This document shows, in pieces, positions 45,672 to 54,543 of a stretch of 64,000 bases of DNA. The DNA comes from Actinomadura terrae (GTDB lineage Bacteria > Actinomycetota > Actinomycetes > Streptosporangiales > Streptosporangiaceae): positions 310,001 through 374,000 of the forward strand of contig NZ_JAICDG010000002.1 of assembly GCF_022751215.1 (NCBI RefSeq), read 5' to 3'. Each line of letters begins with the position of its first letter. Within the stretch, counting starts at the first letter, position 1. A program made the translations under genes and the position numbers. A model generated the notes under the pieces. It saw nothing but the letters and a program-made list of their open reading frames with translations, ran no database searches and was not told the origin of the DNA.

Positions 45672-47176
45672 TCTTCCTGCTGCTGATGGCGATCCCGCTG
45701 CTCGGGGCGCTCGCGATGCTCGTCCCGGCCGACCGGTTCCTGCGCACGGACTTCGCCGTCCGCGTGTTCGGGACGGCCGTGTCCGGCGCGGCGCTGCTCG
45801 TCGCGGTGTCCGCGCTGACCGCGTTCGACTTCGACGCGCCGTCCTCCGAGGGCATGCAGCTGGAGATCGACCGGTCGTGGGCGCCCGCGATCGGGCTGCG
45901 CTTCCACCTCGGCGTGGACGGGATCTCGCTGCCGCTCGTCGCGCTGACCGCGCTGCTGACGTTCCTCTGTTTCCTGTACACGCTGCGGCACCCGCCCGCC
46001 GGGGGCCGGATCCGGCTGCTGACCGCGCTGCTGCTCGTCCTGGAGATCGGGCTGGTCGGCACGTTCGTCGCGCTCGACCTCGTGCTGTTCTTCGTGTTCT
46101 TCGAGGTCGTGCTGATCCCCATGTACGTGGTGATCATGCTCTGGGGCGGGGCGGACCGGCGCGCCGCCGCCTACAAGTTCATCCTCTACACGCTGCTCGG
46201 CTCCGGCCTGCTGCTCGCCGGGATGCTGCTCGTCGCGGTCAACGCGGACACGCTCGACATGACCGAACTCGCCGCCCGGCACGGCGACGGCGTCTCGCAC
46301 GGCATCCAGGTCGCCGCGTTCGCGCTGATGGGGCTCGGGTTCGCGGTCAAGGCGCCGATGTGGCCGCTGCACACCTGGCTGCCGGACGCGCACACCGAGG
46401 CGCCGACGGTCGGGTCGGTGCTGCTCGCGGGCGTGCTGCTCAAGATGGGCACCTACGGGCTCGTCCGCGTCGCGCTGCCGCTCGCCCCGCACGGCGCGCA
46501 GGTGTGGGCGCCCTGGCTCGGCCTCCTCGCCGTGATCGGCATCGTGTACGGGGCGCTCGCCTGCCTCGCCCAGCGCGACCTCAAGCGGATGATCGCCTAC
46601 TCGTCCGTCGGGCACATGGGGTTCGTGCTGCTCGGCATCGCCACCCTCACCCCGGTCGGCATCAACGCCGCGCTGTTCGGCAACATCGCGCACGGCCTGA
46701 TCACCAGCCTCCTGTTCTTCCTCGCGGGCGCGATCAAGGAACGCTGGGGTACCGCCGACCTCGACGAACTCGGAGGCGGCCTGCTCGGCACGTCCCCGCG
46801 CCTCGCCTCGATCCTCACGTTCGCGTCCGTCGCCTCGCTCGGCCTGCCCGGCCTCGCCGGGTTCTGGGGCGAGATGCTCGCGCTGCTCGGCGCGTACCGC
46901 CCGCACGCCGACCTGCCCCGCGAGACGTTCGTGACGTTCATGGCGGTCGCCGCGCTCGGCGCCGTGCTCACCGCCGCGTACTTCCTGCGAATGCTCGCGA
47001 AACTCACGCACGGCCCTTCGTCGGGGGTGAGCGCCGCGCCCGGGCACGCCGTCTCGACGCAGGAGTACGCCGCCTGGGTCCCGCTGATCGCGCTCACGCT
47101 GCTGGTTGGGCTCTGGCCGAAGACCCTCCTGGACGTGACGACCGGGCCCGTCCACGCGCTGTTCGGAGGCGGCTGA
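45668..47176 (+). CDS. nuoM2: Complex I-like subunit M, second set
   Basis: NuoM homologue, 502 residues. LFFVFFEVVLIPMYVVIMLWGG has the conserved glutamate, [28 protein letters not shown] is a closer match to the classical NuoM signature than NuoM1, and DLKRMIAYSSVGHMGFVLLG supplies the lysine. The ATG overlaps nuoL2 as ATGA. Confidence 0.93.
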   Translation: MIFLLLMAIPLLGALAMLVPADRFLRTDFAVRVFGTAVSGAALLVAVSALTAFDFDAPSSEGMQLEIDRSWAPAIGLRFHLGVDGISLPLVALTALLTFLCFLYTLRHPPAGGRIRLLTALLLVLEIGLVGTFVALDLVLFFVFFEVVLIPMYVVIMLWGGADRRAAAYKFILYTLLGSGLLLAGMLLVAVNADTLDMTELAARHGDGVSHGIQVAAFALMGLGFAVKAPMWPLHTWLPDAHTEAPTVGSVLLAGVLLKMGTYGLVRVALPLAPHGAQVWAPWLGLLAVIGIVYGALACLAQRDLKRMIAYSSVGHMGFVLLGIATLTPVGINAALFGNIAHGLITSLLFFLAGAIKERWGTADLDELGGGLLGTSPRLASILTFASVASLGLPGLAGFWGEMLALLGAYRPHADLPRETFVTFMAVAALGAVLTAAYFLRMLAKLTHGPSSGVSAAPGHAVSTQEYAAWVPLIALTLLVGLWPKTLLDVTTGPVHALFGGG

Positions 47177-48657
47177 TGATCCAGGGCATCGACTACGCGG
47201 CGATCGCGCCGCCACTGATCCTCGCCGTCGCCGCGATCGGACTGCTGCTCGCCGACGCCTTCGACGCGCCGCGCCGCGTCCTCGGCCTGGCCAGCGGCGG
47301 CGCGCTCGCCGTCGCGCTGGCCGCCGTCGTCGCGCTCGCCGCCGGAGACCGCCGCGCCACCTTCTGCCTTCCCACCGAACTGCGCTCCGGCGGCCCCCGC
47401 TCCTGTTCCTATGTCGCCGATGACTTCACGCTGTTGTTCCAGGGGATCGTCCTCGCGGCCGCCGTGGTCGTCGTCCTGCTGTCCCTCCAGGAGATCACCG
47501 ACTCGAAGATCCCGGTGGGGGAGTACCACTTCCTGCTGCTGTCGGCCGTGATCGGCGCGCTCGCCCTGGTCGCCGCCCGCGACCTGATCCTGCTGGTCGT
47601 CGCGCTGGAGACGCTGTCGCTACCGGTGTTCGCGCTCGTCGGCCTGCGCCGCTACGACGGGAACGCCTCCGAGGCCGCGCTCAAGCTGTTCCTTGTTTCC
47701 GTCGTCTCCGCCGCGATCATGCTGTTCGGCATCAGCCTGGTCTACGGCGCGACGGGCGCCATGCACCTGGACCGCATCGCCCCCGCCCTGGAGAAGCTCC
47801 CCTCCGACCTGGACCCGGTCGCGTCCGTTGGCGTCGTCCTCGTCCTCGCCGGGTTCGGGTTCAAGGTCGCCGCCGTCCCGTTCCACTTCTGGGCCCCGGA
47901 CGTCTACCAGGGCGCCCCGCTGCCGGTCGCCGCGTTCCTGTCGGTCGTGTCGAAGGCCGCCGGATTCGCCGGGCTCGCGATCGTCCTCGCCCTCGGCTTC
48001 CCCGCCTACGCGCACGTGTGGGGACCGCTCGTCGCCGTCCTCGCCGCGATCACGATGACGCTCGGCAACCTCCTCGCGCTCCGCCAGAAGACCGCGATCC
48101 GCCTGCTCGCCTGGTCGTCGGTCGCCCAGTCCGGCTACATGCTCGCGCCGCTGTCGGTCGGCACGCACCGCCTCCCCGAAGCCGTCGCCGCTACCACCGC
48201 CTACGTCGCGCTCTACGCCGTCATGAACCTCGGCGCGTTCGCCGTCGTGATCGGCTTCCACCGCCGTCCCGGCGCCCGCGGCTACGCCACCCTCGACGAC
48301 TTCCGCGGCCTGGCCCGCCGCAGCCCCGCCGTCGCCGCCGCCCTCGCCTTCTTCCTGATCTGCCTCGCAGGACTCCCGCCCGGCGTGATGGGCCTGTTCG
48401 CCAAGGTCGTCGTGTTCCGCGCGACCGTGGCCGGGGACGTCACCTGGCTCGCCGTCGTCATGGCCGTCAACACCGTGATCGGCCTGTACTACTACCTGGT
48501 CTGGGCGGCCCGCCTGTTCTCGCCGGGTCCTGCCATCGCGGGCGACGTCGCGCCGGGCCTCCCCGTCCGCGCCGCCATAGCCGCGACCGCCGCCGGTGCC
48601 GTCGTGCTGTCGATCGCGCCGCAGATCGTCCTGCAAACGGTCACGCAGGCCACCTGA
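47176..48657 (+). CDS. nuoN2: Complex I-like subunit N, second set
   Basis: NuoN homologue, 493 residues. LLVVALETLSLPVFALVGLRRYD has the conserved glutamate, KVAAVPFHFWAPDVYQGAPLPVAAFL is the family signature. The lysine helix reads KTAIRLLAWSSVAQSGYMLAP, with IR instead of the usual LK. A loop near residue 65-80 has two cysteines (TFCLPTEL...RSCSYVADD). The ATG shares a base with the nuoM2 stop. Last gene of the set. Confidence 0.93.
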   Translation: MIQGIDYAAIAPPLILAVAAIGLLLADAFDAPRRVLGLASGGALAVALAAVVALAAGDRRATFCLPTELRSGGPRSCSYVADDFTLLFQGIVLAAAVVVVLLSLQEITDSKIPVGEYHFLLLSAVIGALALVAARDLILLVVALETLSLPVFALVGLRRYDGNASEAALKLFLVSVVSAAIMLFGISLVYGATGAMHLDRIAPALEKLPSDLDPVASVGVVLVLAGFGFKVAAVPFHFWAPDVYQGAPLPVAAFLSVVSKAAGFAGLAIVLALGFPAYAHVWGPLVAVLAAITMTLGNLLALRQKTAIRLLAWSSVAQSGYMLAPLSVGTHRLPEAVAATTAYVALYAVMNLGAFAVVIGFHRRPGARGYATLDDFRGLARRSPAVAAALAFFLICLAGLPPGVMGLFAKVVVFRATVAGDVTWLAVVMAVNTVIGLYYYLVWAARLFSPGPAIAGDVAPGLPVRAAIAATAAGAVVLSIAPQIVLQTVTQAT

Positions 48658-48749
48658 CCAGGGCCGCCGCACCTCCCGGCCACGGGAACGTTTGAGCAGG
48701 TCAAACCGTTGATGTTCATGGCGGTTATCGACGGGGAGGCTCAGGAGAA

Positions 48750-49607
48750 GTGCGGTTCAACGGCGTCCGGACGGCAGCGCTGATCGCCGCGCTGTCGGCA
48801 TTGATGCTCGTCGCCGGATGGGTGTTCGGCGGCGGCGCCGGGCTGACGATCGCGCTCGTGATCGCGCTCGGCACCAACGGCGTCGCGTTCCTGTTCAGCG
48901 ACCGGATCGCGCTGCGCTCCATGCGCGCCCACCCGGTCGGCGAAGTAGAGGCGCCCACGCTGTACCGGCTCGTCCGCGAACTGTCGACCTCGGCCCGCCA
49001 GCCCATGCCGCGCCTGTACGTGTCAGAGACGCGCCAGCCCAACGCGTTCGCCACCGGACGCAACCCGCGCAACGCCGCCGTCTGCTGCACGCGCGGCATC
49101 CTCCAGATGCTGGACGAGCGGGAGCTGCGCGCCGTCCTCGGCCACGAGCTCTCCCACGTCTACAACCGCGACATCCTCATCTCCTCCGTCGCCGCCGCGA
49201 TCGCCACCGTGATCACCTACCTGTCGCACCTGGCGATCTTCCTGCCGATCGGCCGCTCCGACGACGATGACGGCCCCGGCATGCTCGGCGCGCTCATGAT
49301 GCTCGTCCTCGGCCCGGTCGCCGCCGCCGTCGTCCAGATGGCCATCAGCCGCACCCGCGAGTTCGCCGCCGACGCCGCCGGAGCCCGCCTCACCGGCGAC
49401 CCCCTCGCCCTCGCGTCCGCCCTCCGCAAGATCGACGCCGGCACCCGCGCGATGCCGCTGCCCCAGGACCCCGAGCTGGCGACCACCAGCGCCCTGATGA
49501 TCGCCAACCCGTTCTCCGGCGCCGGGATCGGCAAGCTGTTCTCCACCCACCCCCCGACGGCCGACCGCATAGCCCGCCTGGAACGCATGGCAGGCCCCCG
49601 CCGCTAG
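48750..49607 (+). CDS. htpX: M48 metalloprotease HtpX
   Basis: HtpX, a membrane zinc protease for misfolded membrane proteins. VLGHELSHVYNRD carries HExxH; the third zinc ligand is in RTREFAADAAGARL. Two N-terminal helices and two in the middle (AAAIATVITYLSHLAIFLPI, ALMMLVLGPVAAAVVQMAI) give the usual topology. GTG 48750 follows AGGAGA. It lies 92 bases after nuoN2 in the same direction; I recall the same order in Streptomyces, not checked here. Linkage to a membrane complex with many helices is plausible. Confidence 0.92.
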   Translation: MRFNGVRTAALIAALSALMLVAGWVFGGGAGLTIALVIALGTNGVAFLFSDRIALRSMRAHPVGEVEAPTLYRLVRELSTSARQPMPRLYVSETRQPNAFATGRNPRNAAVCCTRGILQMLDERELRAVLGHELSHVYNRDILISSVAAAIATVITYLSHLAIFLPIGRSDDDDGPGMLGALMMLVLGPVAAAVVQMAISRTREFAADAAGARLTGDPLALASALRKIDAGTRAMPLPQDPELATTSALMIANPFSGAGIGKLFSTHPPTADRIARLERMAGPRR

Positions 49608-49622
49608 GCCGCGCTTACGGAG

Positions 49623-50390
49623 CTAGGGCGCCGTAAGGATCACTGGCCCGTCCCCGGTAATGGCCACGGTGTGCTCGAAATGCGCGGCGCGGCTCCCGTC
49701 GGCGGTGGCGACGGCCCACCCGTCCGGCATCTGCCACGTCCCGTCCCGCCCGCTCTCGGTCACCAGCGGCTCGATCGCGATCGTCAACCCCTCCCGGAGC
49801 GGCATCCCCCGCCCGGCCCGCCCCGTGTTGGGCACCGGCGGATCCTCGTGCATCTCCGTCCCGATCCCGTGTCCCCCGGACCCGTCGGCGATCCCGTAAC
49901 CGGCGTCCCGCGCCGTCCGCTCCACCGCAGAAGCGACATCGCCCATCCGATTCCCAGGAACGGCCGCCGCAATGGCGTTCTCCAACGCCCGCCGCGTGGT
50001 CTCGACCAACCTCGTGGACGCCGCGTCCTGCGTCCCCACCACGAACGACACGGCCGTGTCCCCGCAATAGCCGCCCAGCCGCGCCCCGGCATCGATCGTG
50101 ACGACATCCCCGTCCTTCAGCACCCGCGAGCCCGGGATGCCATGCACCACCACCTCGTTGACCGAGACGCAGATGTTCCCCGGATACGGAAACGGAGCCC
50201 AATCAGGCTTGTAGTGCAGGAACGGAGACGTCGCCTGGTGTTCCTTGAGGATCCGCCCAGCCAACGCGTCCAACTCGGCCGTGACGACACCGACCTCCGC
50301 CGCGTCCCGTACCTCGGCGAGGATCCGGGCCACGACCCGCCCCGCCTCCCGCATGCGCTCCCACTCCCGTGGGCTTCGATAGGTCACCAT
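49623..50390 (-). CDS. map: Type I methionine aminopeptidase
   Basis: Removes the initiator methionine from new proteins. The metal-binding residues are in VVTIDAGARLGGYCGDTAVSF (two aspartates), GGHGIGTEMHEDP (His) and IAIEPLVTE (Glu), with a last glutamate in FEHTVAI. The 255-residue form starts at ATG 50390; an open frame continues upstream, but MVTYRSPREWERMREAGRVVA is the normal N-terminus. The ATG is preceded at once by an AT-rich promoter, so the transcript may be leaderless. Confidence 0.93.
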   Translation of the reverse strand: MVTYRSPREWERMREAGRVVARILAEVRDAAEVGVVTAELDALAGRILKEHQATSPFLHYKPDWAPFPYPGNICVSVNEVVVHGIPGSRVLKDGDVVTIDAGARLGGYCGDTAVSFVVGTQDAASTRLVETTRRALENAIAAAVPGNRMGDVASAVERTARDAGYGIADGSGGHGIGTEMHEDPPVPNTGRAGRGMPLREGLTIAIEPLVTESGRDGTWQMPDGWAVATADGSRAAHFEHTVAITGDGPVILTAP

Positions 50391-50401
50391 GCAGAATATT
50401 T

Positions 50402-50415
50402 TAATACCAGTATTA
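50402..50415. promoter_or_regulatory. Perfect palindrome between map and HTH gene
   Basis: TAATAC-CA-GTATTA is a perfect 6-2-6 inverted repeat in the 35-base divergent intergenic region. It overlaps the likely -10 regions of both genes (TATTAC towards the HTH gene, TATTAAAAT towards map). It is the natural site for the divergently encoded HTH protein. Confidence 0.6.
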
Positions 50416-50425
50416 CAATGCTCGC

Positions 50426-50698
50426 ATGGTCCGCACCCCACTCACCGAGGAGCAACGCGACCGGGGCCGCGCCCTGGGCCAGATCCTCCGCGCCGCCCGA
50501 GGCCCCCGCAGCGCCGCCGACGTCGCCCGCTCCGCCGGAATCTCCCTCGACACCCTCCGCAAGATCGAACGCGGCGCCATCGCCGCCCCCGCCTTCTTCA
50601 CCGTCGCGTCCCTCGCGACCGTCCTCGACCTGGACCTCACCGTCCTCGCCCGCACCCTCGCCCCCTTCGACGACCCCGCCTCCGAATTGGCGGGCTGA
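50426..50698 (+). CDS. Small XRE-like helix-turn-helix regulator
   Basis: A 90-residue protein. LGQILRAARGPRSAADVARSAGISLDTLRKIERGAIAAPAFFTVASLATVLDLDLTVLA is a complete XRE-type DNA-binding domain with few additional residues. Its ATG lies ten bases from the palindrome and has no ribosome site, consistent with a leaderless message. It probably represses itself and map, or senses a condition linked to N-terminal processing; the latter is guesswork. Confidence 0.8.
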   Translation: MVRTPLTEEQRDRGRALGQILRAARGPRSAADVARSAGISLDTLRKIERGAIAAPAFFTVASLATVLDLDLTVLARTLAPFDDPASELAG

Positions 50699-50739
50699 CA
50701 CCCGAACCATTTCGCGAACCCCCGCGTCATACCAGTTAC

Positions 50740-50782
50740 GAGCGCGCCGGCCACTTCTGCGGGGGAAGAAGTCGGCGCGCTC
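50740..50782 (+). terminator. Terminator after the HTH gene
   Basis: GAGCGCGCCG (50740-50749) pairs with CGGCGCGCTC (50773-50782), and a nested stem ACTTCT/AGAAGT (50753-50758 and 50767-50772) extends it around a G-rich loop. A short GCTTTA follows. It sits 42 bases after the stop of the HTH gene. Confidence 0.8.
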
Positions 50783-50969
50783 GCTTTATCACCCCCACCG
50801 CCGTCGCCCTTCACAAGGTCGCGAACCCCCGACCATGCGCAGGCGGCCCGTGCCCCCGATGCGCCACTTCCACCGGAGTGTCCCCAGCTCATTGGGACAT
50901 CCCCTGTGAAGGCGAGGACCCCGCGCCTACCGTGGAGTCGTCGGAGCTTCACGGAAGGGGCAGGGCCTG

Positions 50970-52154
50970 ATGTCGGACGAAACCCCGGACACCGTTGGCA
51001 GACGCGTAGCGCGGGCGCGCAAACGGCGTGGCCTGACCCAGATCGGCTTAGCGCAGCGCGCGGCCTACTCACGATCGCACGTCGCGGGTGTCGAGTCGGG
51101 CCGCAAGGTCGCCACCCCCGCCTTCGTCGCCGCAGCCGCCGCCGCGCTCGGTGTGGATCCCGCCGAGATCTACGGACAGCCCTACCGCCTCAACGGCCAC
51201 GACGACCATGTGCACGACGCGATCCCAGAGTTGCGCCGCTGCATGGTGCACACCGAGATCGGCCCCGAGTTGACCGGGCCGCCTCGCGCGCTGGACGTCC
51301 TCGCCGCCGAGGTCGCCACGATTCGGCGGTTGATGAACCAGGCCAAGTTCGTCAAAGCGGCCGCGCGCCTGCCCTCGGTCATTGACGAGCTGTCGTACTG
51401 GGCACATGAGAGCGACGAGCCCCGGGTGTGGTCGCTGCTGTCGCGGGCGCTGCGCAGCGGGGTCTCCCTGACCTACAACCTGGGGTACGGCGGTGACTCC
51501 CTGGCGTTGCTGGAGCGCGCGGCGGCGACGGCGGCTCGTGCCCAAGACCCGCACGCACAGGTACTCGTTACCTGGTCACGCGCGCCGGTGCTCATGAAGA
51601 TGAACCAGTACCTGCCCGCACTGAAGCTGCTTGAGGACGCCGCCGCGAACGTCGACCCGACCCGGCCCGACGCGAGCGAACTCGCCGGGGCGGTGGCGCT
51701 GCGGGCGGCGATCGTATCTGCCCGCGGCAATCTCGGCGGCCAGGCATGGGAGCAGTACGCGGTGGCCGAAGAACGCATCAGGTCAGGCCGGGTGGGGGCG
51801 CTGGTGCACGAAGTGGAGTTCACGCCGGGCAACGTCGCGATTCACGGCGCGGCCGTCGCGATGGAACTGGGGGACCTGGACGAGGCCGCCCGCCGCGACC
51901 AACGGATCGGGGATGGTCTGCTGGCATCTCTGCCGCCCTCGCGGCGCACCCACCACCACATCGACATGGCGCGGGCGCTGGCCGAGAACGGCGCCTACGA
52001 CCAGGCGTTGAAGCGGTTGATGGTGGCGGAGCACAGCGGACCCCAGATGGTCCATTACCACCCGACAGCGCACGTCACGGTGGCGCACCTTGTGGACGTG
52101 CGGCGGACACTGCCGGAGCCCCTACGCCGCCTCCACACCCGCCTGATCAACTAG
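50970..52154 (+). CDS. XRE regulator with TPR-like C-terminus
   Basis: A 394-residue regulator. Residues about 8-68 form an HTH, VGRRVARARKRRGLTQIGLAQRAAYSRSHVAGVESGRKVATPAFV, and the rest is helical with repeats typical of TPR-type sensor domains in actinomycetes (SLALLERAAATAARAQDPHAQ, ALKLLEDAAANVDPTRPDA). Proteins of this plan often respond to a peptide or small molecule, but no ligand is visible. ATG 50970 follows GGAAGGGG. A small ORF lies 78 bases downstream. Confidence 0.85.
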   Translation: MSDETPDTVGRRVARARKRRGLTQIGLAQRAAYSRSHVAGVESGRKVATPAFVAAAAAALGVDPAEIYGQPYRLNGHDDHVHDAIPELRRCMVHTEIGPELTGPPRALDVLAAEVATIRRLMNQAKFVKAAARLPSVIDELSYWAHESDEPRVWSLLSRALRSGVSLTYNLGYGGDSLALLERAAATAARAQDPHAQVLVTWSRAPVLMKMNQYLPALKLLEDAAANVDPTRPDASELAGAVALRAAIVSARGNLGGQAWEQYAVAEERIRSGRVGALVHEVEFTPGNVAIHGAAVAMELGDLDEAARRDQRIGDGLLASLPPSRRTHHHIDMARALAENGAYDQALKRLMVAEHSGPQMVHYHPTAHVTVAHLVDVRRTLPEPLRRLHTRLIN

Positions 52155-52232
52155 ATGCAGAGGCGGGTTGGCAACCCCAGAATGTTCCAACGCGGAACAA
52201 TGTCACTCTCCGTGGCTTGCATTGTGTGACGC

Positions 52233-52442
52233 GTGACACAAGAACTCACTGACGCCGAGATAGCCGAAGCGAAGGCGAAGCTCCGGGCCGAGTTCCCGGA
52301 GTGGTCGATCATCTACACCACCGACACACGCCGCTGGTGGGCCAACCGCGGACCGCTCGTCCGCGAACACATAGACCCGCGCTCCAGCGTGGACGCCGAC
52401 ACCGCCGACGGCCTCCGGCGCAAGATCAAAGAGCCTCCGTGA
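52233..52442 (+). CDS. Small protein, function unknown
   Basis: A 69-residue soluble protein: a charged helix TDAEIAEAKAKLRAEFPEWSIIY followed by WWANRGPLVREHIDPRSSVDADTADGLRRKI. The pattern of aromatic and charged residues looks like a real coding sequence. GTG 52233 lacks a strong ribosome site. It follows the XRE/TPR regulator as small partner genes often do, but it is not a DUF397 protein by eye. Confidence 0.6.
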   Translation: MTQELTDAEIAEAKAKLRAEFPEWSIIYTTDTRRWWANRGPLVREHIDPRSSVDADTADGLRRKIKEPP

Positions 52443-52564
52443 CGTGGGCGCGGCGGTAGCTGACAAGCGCGGCAGTCGCCGCCGCGTCCACCCGAATGTG
52501 CGGGACGTCCTGTCGGCGTCACCGCACCACCGGCACGGACCCGTCGCCCCCGAGGTCCGTGCCC

Positions 52565-52602
52565 GCCGCCCGCCCGGTGACCGGCATCACCGGGCGGGCG
52601 GC
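52565..52602. terminator. Bidirectional terminator hairpin
   Basis: GCCGCCCGCCCGGTGA (52565-52580) and TCACCGGGCGGGCGGC (52587-52602) are perfectly complementary over 16 bases with a six-base loop. It lies in the 400-base region between the convergent small ORF and yajQ, which otherwise shows no supported gene. Confidence 0.8.
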
Positions 52603-52846
52603 CCATCGACGACGCGGCGGCGCGGCTCCTTCCCCCGATCAGACGTGCCGCCGCGTCCGCGGCCCAGCAAGGCGCCGAAGGCGATCGAAGCTGCTGCCCA
52701 CCCGGGCTGGTGTCGACAGGAGGGCCCAATTCGCCAAGCGTCGTCGACGCACTGTCCAACCCACTTCGGATCACCAGAAGGGGCACACTCATCGGAGCGA
52801 CCCTCGGGGACGCGGTCACGCATGCGGGAGCGCCGCGCCCGCCCCC

Positions 52847-53335
52847 TCACCGATAGTTGACGAACTGGAGCGCGACGTCCAGGTCCTTGCCCTTCAGCAG
52901 GGCGATGACGTCCTGCAAGTCGTCCTTCTTCTTGGAGCTGACCCGCAGCTCGTCCCCCTGGATCTGCGCCTTGATCCCCTTGGGCCCCTCGTCCCGGATG
53001 ATCTTGCCGATCTTCTTGGCGTCCTCCTGGGCGATGCCCTCCTTGAGGGCCACCCCCAGCTTGTACACCTTCCCCGACAGCTTCGGCTCGCCGGGATCGA
53101 TCGCCTTCAGCGAGATCCCGCGCTTGACGAGCTTGTCCTTCAGCACGTCCAGAACGGCGTTCGCCCGCTCCTCGGTGTTCGCCTGGATCTCGATGGTCTC
53201 CCCCGACCACTTGATCCCCGCGTCCACGTTCCGGAAGTCGAACCGGTTGGCCACCTCCTTCGCGGCCTGGTTCAACGCGTTGTCGACCTCCTGCCGATCA
53301 AGCTTGGACACGATGTCGAACGATGAGTCGCTCAA
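52847..53335 (-). CDS. yajQ: YajQ family nucleotide-binding protein
   Basis: A 162-residue DUF520/YajQ protein: [35 protein letters not shown] at the N-terminus, [17 protein letters not shown] in the middle and [31 protein letters not shown] at the end. The family binds nucleotides and, in some bacteria, cyclic di-GMP. The usual M-A-D-SSFDIV becomes TTG AGC GAC, so the start is TTG 53335. GAGAGG is about ten bases upstream. Confidence 0.93.
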   Translation of the reverse strand: MSDSSFDIVSKLDRQEVDNALNQAAKEVANRFDFRNVDAGIKWSGETIEIQANTEERANAVLDVLKDKLVKRGISLKAIDPGEPKLSGKVYKLGVALKEGIAQEDAKKIGKIIRDEGPKGIKAQIQGDELRVSSKKKDDLQDVIALLKGKDLDVALQFVNYR

Positions 53336-53577
53336 GGGACAACAACCTCTCTCGTCTGCGTCGCCGCGTCGCTGCTCGTGCTCTGGGGGCGGTGGCTCCC
53401 CGCATCGAACGACGAGTCGGCCATAGCACACCCACATCCCCTCGGCAGCAGCTTCCCGATCCAGGGATCGTAGCGACGAACCCGCCCCCGAGCACCCGGC
53501 CGCCCCGCCCGCTCCGATGTCACGACCGCTCCGCCCGTCCGCTATCCTTTCCAGTGCCGTCGCGAGAGCGACGCCCA

Positions 53578-53659
53578 GGCGGGTTGCCCGAGTGGCCAAT
53601 GGGAGCGGACTGTAAATCCGTCGGCTTAGCCTACGCAGGTTCGAACCCTGCACCCGCCA
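53578..53659 (+). tRNA. tRNA-Tyr (GTA)
   Basis: An 82-base type II tRNA with seven-base acceptor arms GGCGGGT and ACCCGCC and discriminator A. The anticodon GTA is at 53612-53614 in the loop CTGTAAA. The variable arm GTCGGCTTAGCCTAC and T arm GCAGGTTCGAACCCTGC are complete. CCA is not encoded. The 3' part, from 53607 to two bases past the gene at 53661, is duplicated exactly at 55356-55410, marking it as an integration site. Confidence 0.96.
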
Positions 53660-53669
53660 CACCCCGGAA

Positions 53670-53708
53670 AACGGCCCCTGACCAGCTACAACGCTGACAG
53701 GGGCCGTT
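53670..53708 (+). terminator. Hairpin after tRNA-Tyr
   Basis: AACGGCCCCTG (53670-53680) and CAGGGGCCGTT (53698-53708) form a perfect 11-bp stem. A diverged copy of the same structure follows the duplicated tRNA end near 55420-55460. Confidence 0.75.
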
Positions 53709-53868
53709 CGCATCTGAAGATCGTCTAGGCAGTCGGATGCAGCCATGTGCAGCCGGTTGTCGCGGGTTGTGGGATATCCGTGGGATGAGAGTCGGTGCAT
53801 CGTCGCAGGTAGCCCCAGCAAAGCAGAAGGGCCCCGGCGTCAGCCGGAGCCCTGGAGTGTGCGTCGGA

Positions 53869-54229
53869 TCAGTCGCCGAGCGCGCTGTCGATTCGTCTGT
53901 GAGTCGTCGCCTTCTGGCCGTCGATGCACTTCGCATAGATGTCCAACAGGACCTTGACGCTGTGCCCGGCCTCTTCGGCGACCTCGGTTGCTGGCACACC
54001 GGCGTTGAGCCGCAGGGACACCCCCCGCATGCCGCAGGTCGTACAGGAGCGACCGGACCACAGTCAGTTCGCCCCATCCTGTTTCCGGCAGGTAGCAGTT
54101 GTCCTTGTGCAGCGCGGTCGCCTCGGCCGGGCGAAGCATCGCGTAGTACATCGTCGCGTACAGAGCCCGCAGGCGTCGGCCCCGCCCACGTGCCCCGATG
54201 TAGGTGACGGCGACTAGGCATTCCCGCAT
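53869..54229 (-). pseudogene. Tyrosine recombinase remnant (integrase)
   Basis: The minus strand gives YIGARGRGRRLRALYATMYYAMLRPAEATALHKD, a recognisable start of an integrase catalytic domain with its first arginine. It then jumps at GWGELTV to LLYDLRHAG, omitting roughly 100 expected residues, and one extra G shifts the frame. After correction it reads SLRLNAGVPATEVAEEAGHSVKVLLDIYAKCIDG and ends ...RRIDSALGD at 53869. The RH, GHS and DIY active-site elements are thus visible but the gene is broken three ways: no N-terminal domain, internal deletion, frameshift. It ends 210 bases from the tRNA, the place usual for an element integrase. Confidence 0.82.
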
Positions 54230-54252
54230 GTGTCGCGGTCCGGTAACCGCGC

Positions 54253-54459
54253 GTGGACCGACCCCTTCTGTACGAGTACATCGAGTTGCGCGACGCCGCC
54301 CGCGACGGCTGGAAGCTGACCCACTGGGACGAGTACACCGCCGGACTCAACACCGAAGACCCGCCCCAAGCCGCACACCTCACTATTGACAACCGCCTAG
54401 GCGCAGCCGTCAGCCTCGCCGACCAAACCCGCCGAGCCCTCACCAAACTCATTCCATAA
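54253..54459 (+). CDS. Small ORF, function unknown, possibly element-borne
   Basis: GTG 54253 opens a 68-residue frame, DRPLLYEYIELRDAARDGW and so on, with balanced composition (WKLTHWDEYTAGLN, LADQTRRALTKLIP) that looks more like protein than shadow. No ribosome site is clear. It may be a shortened gene of the decayed element. It is divergent from the integrase remnant. Confidence 0.4.
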   Translation: MDRPLLYEYIELRDAARDGWKLTHWDEYTAGLNTEDPPQAAHLTIDNRLGAAVSLADQTRRALTKLIP

Positions 54460-54543
54460 CCGCAGCTCAGCCAGGCAGCACCTGCGCCGGATGAGAACTT
54501 TCTCTACGTCTTTAAAGGCGCCCGCTACGCGGTCGCCGGGGCC

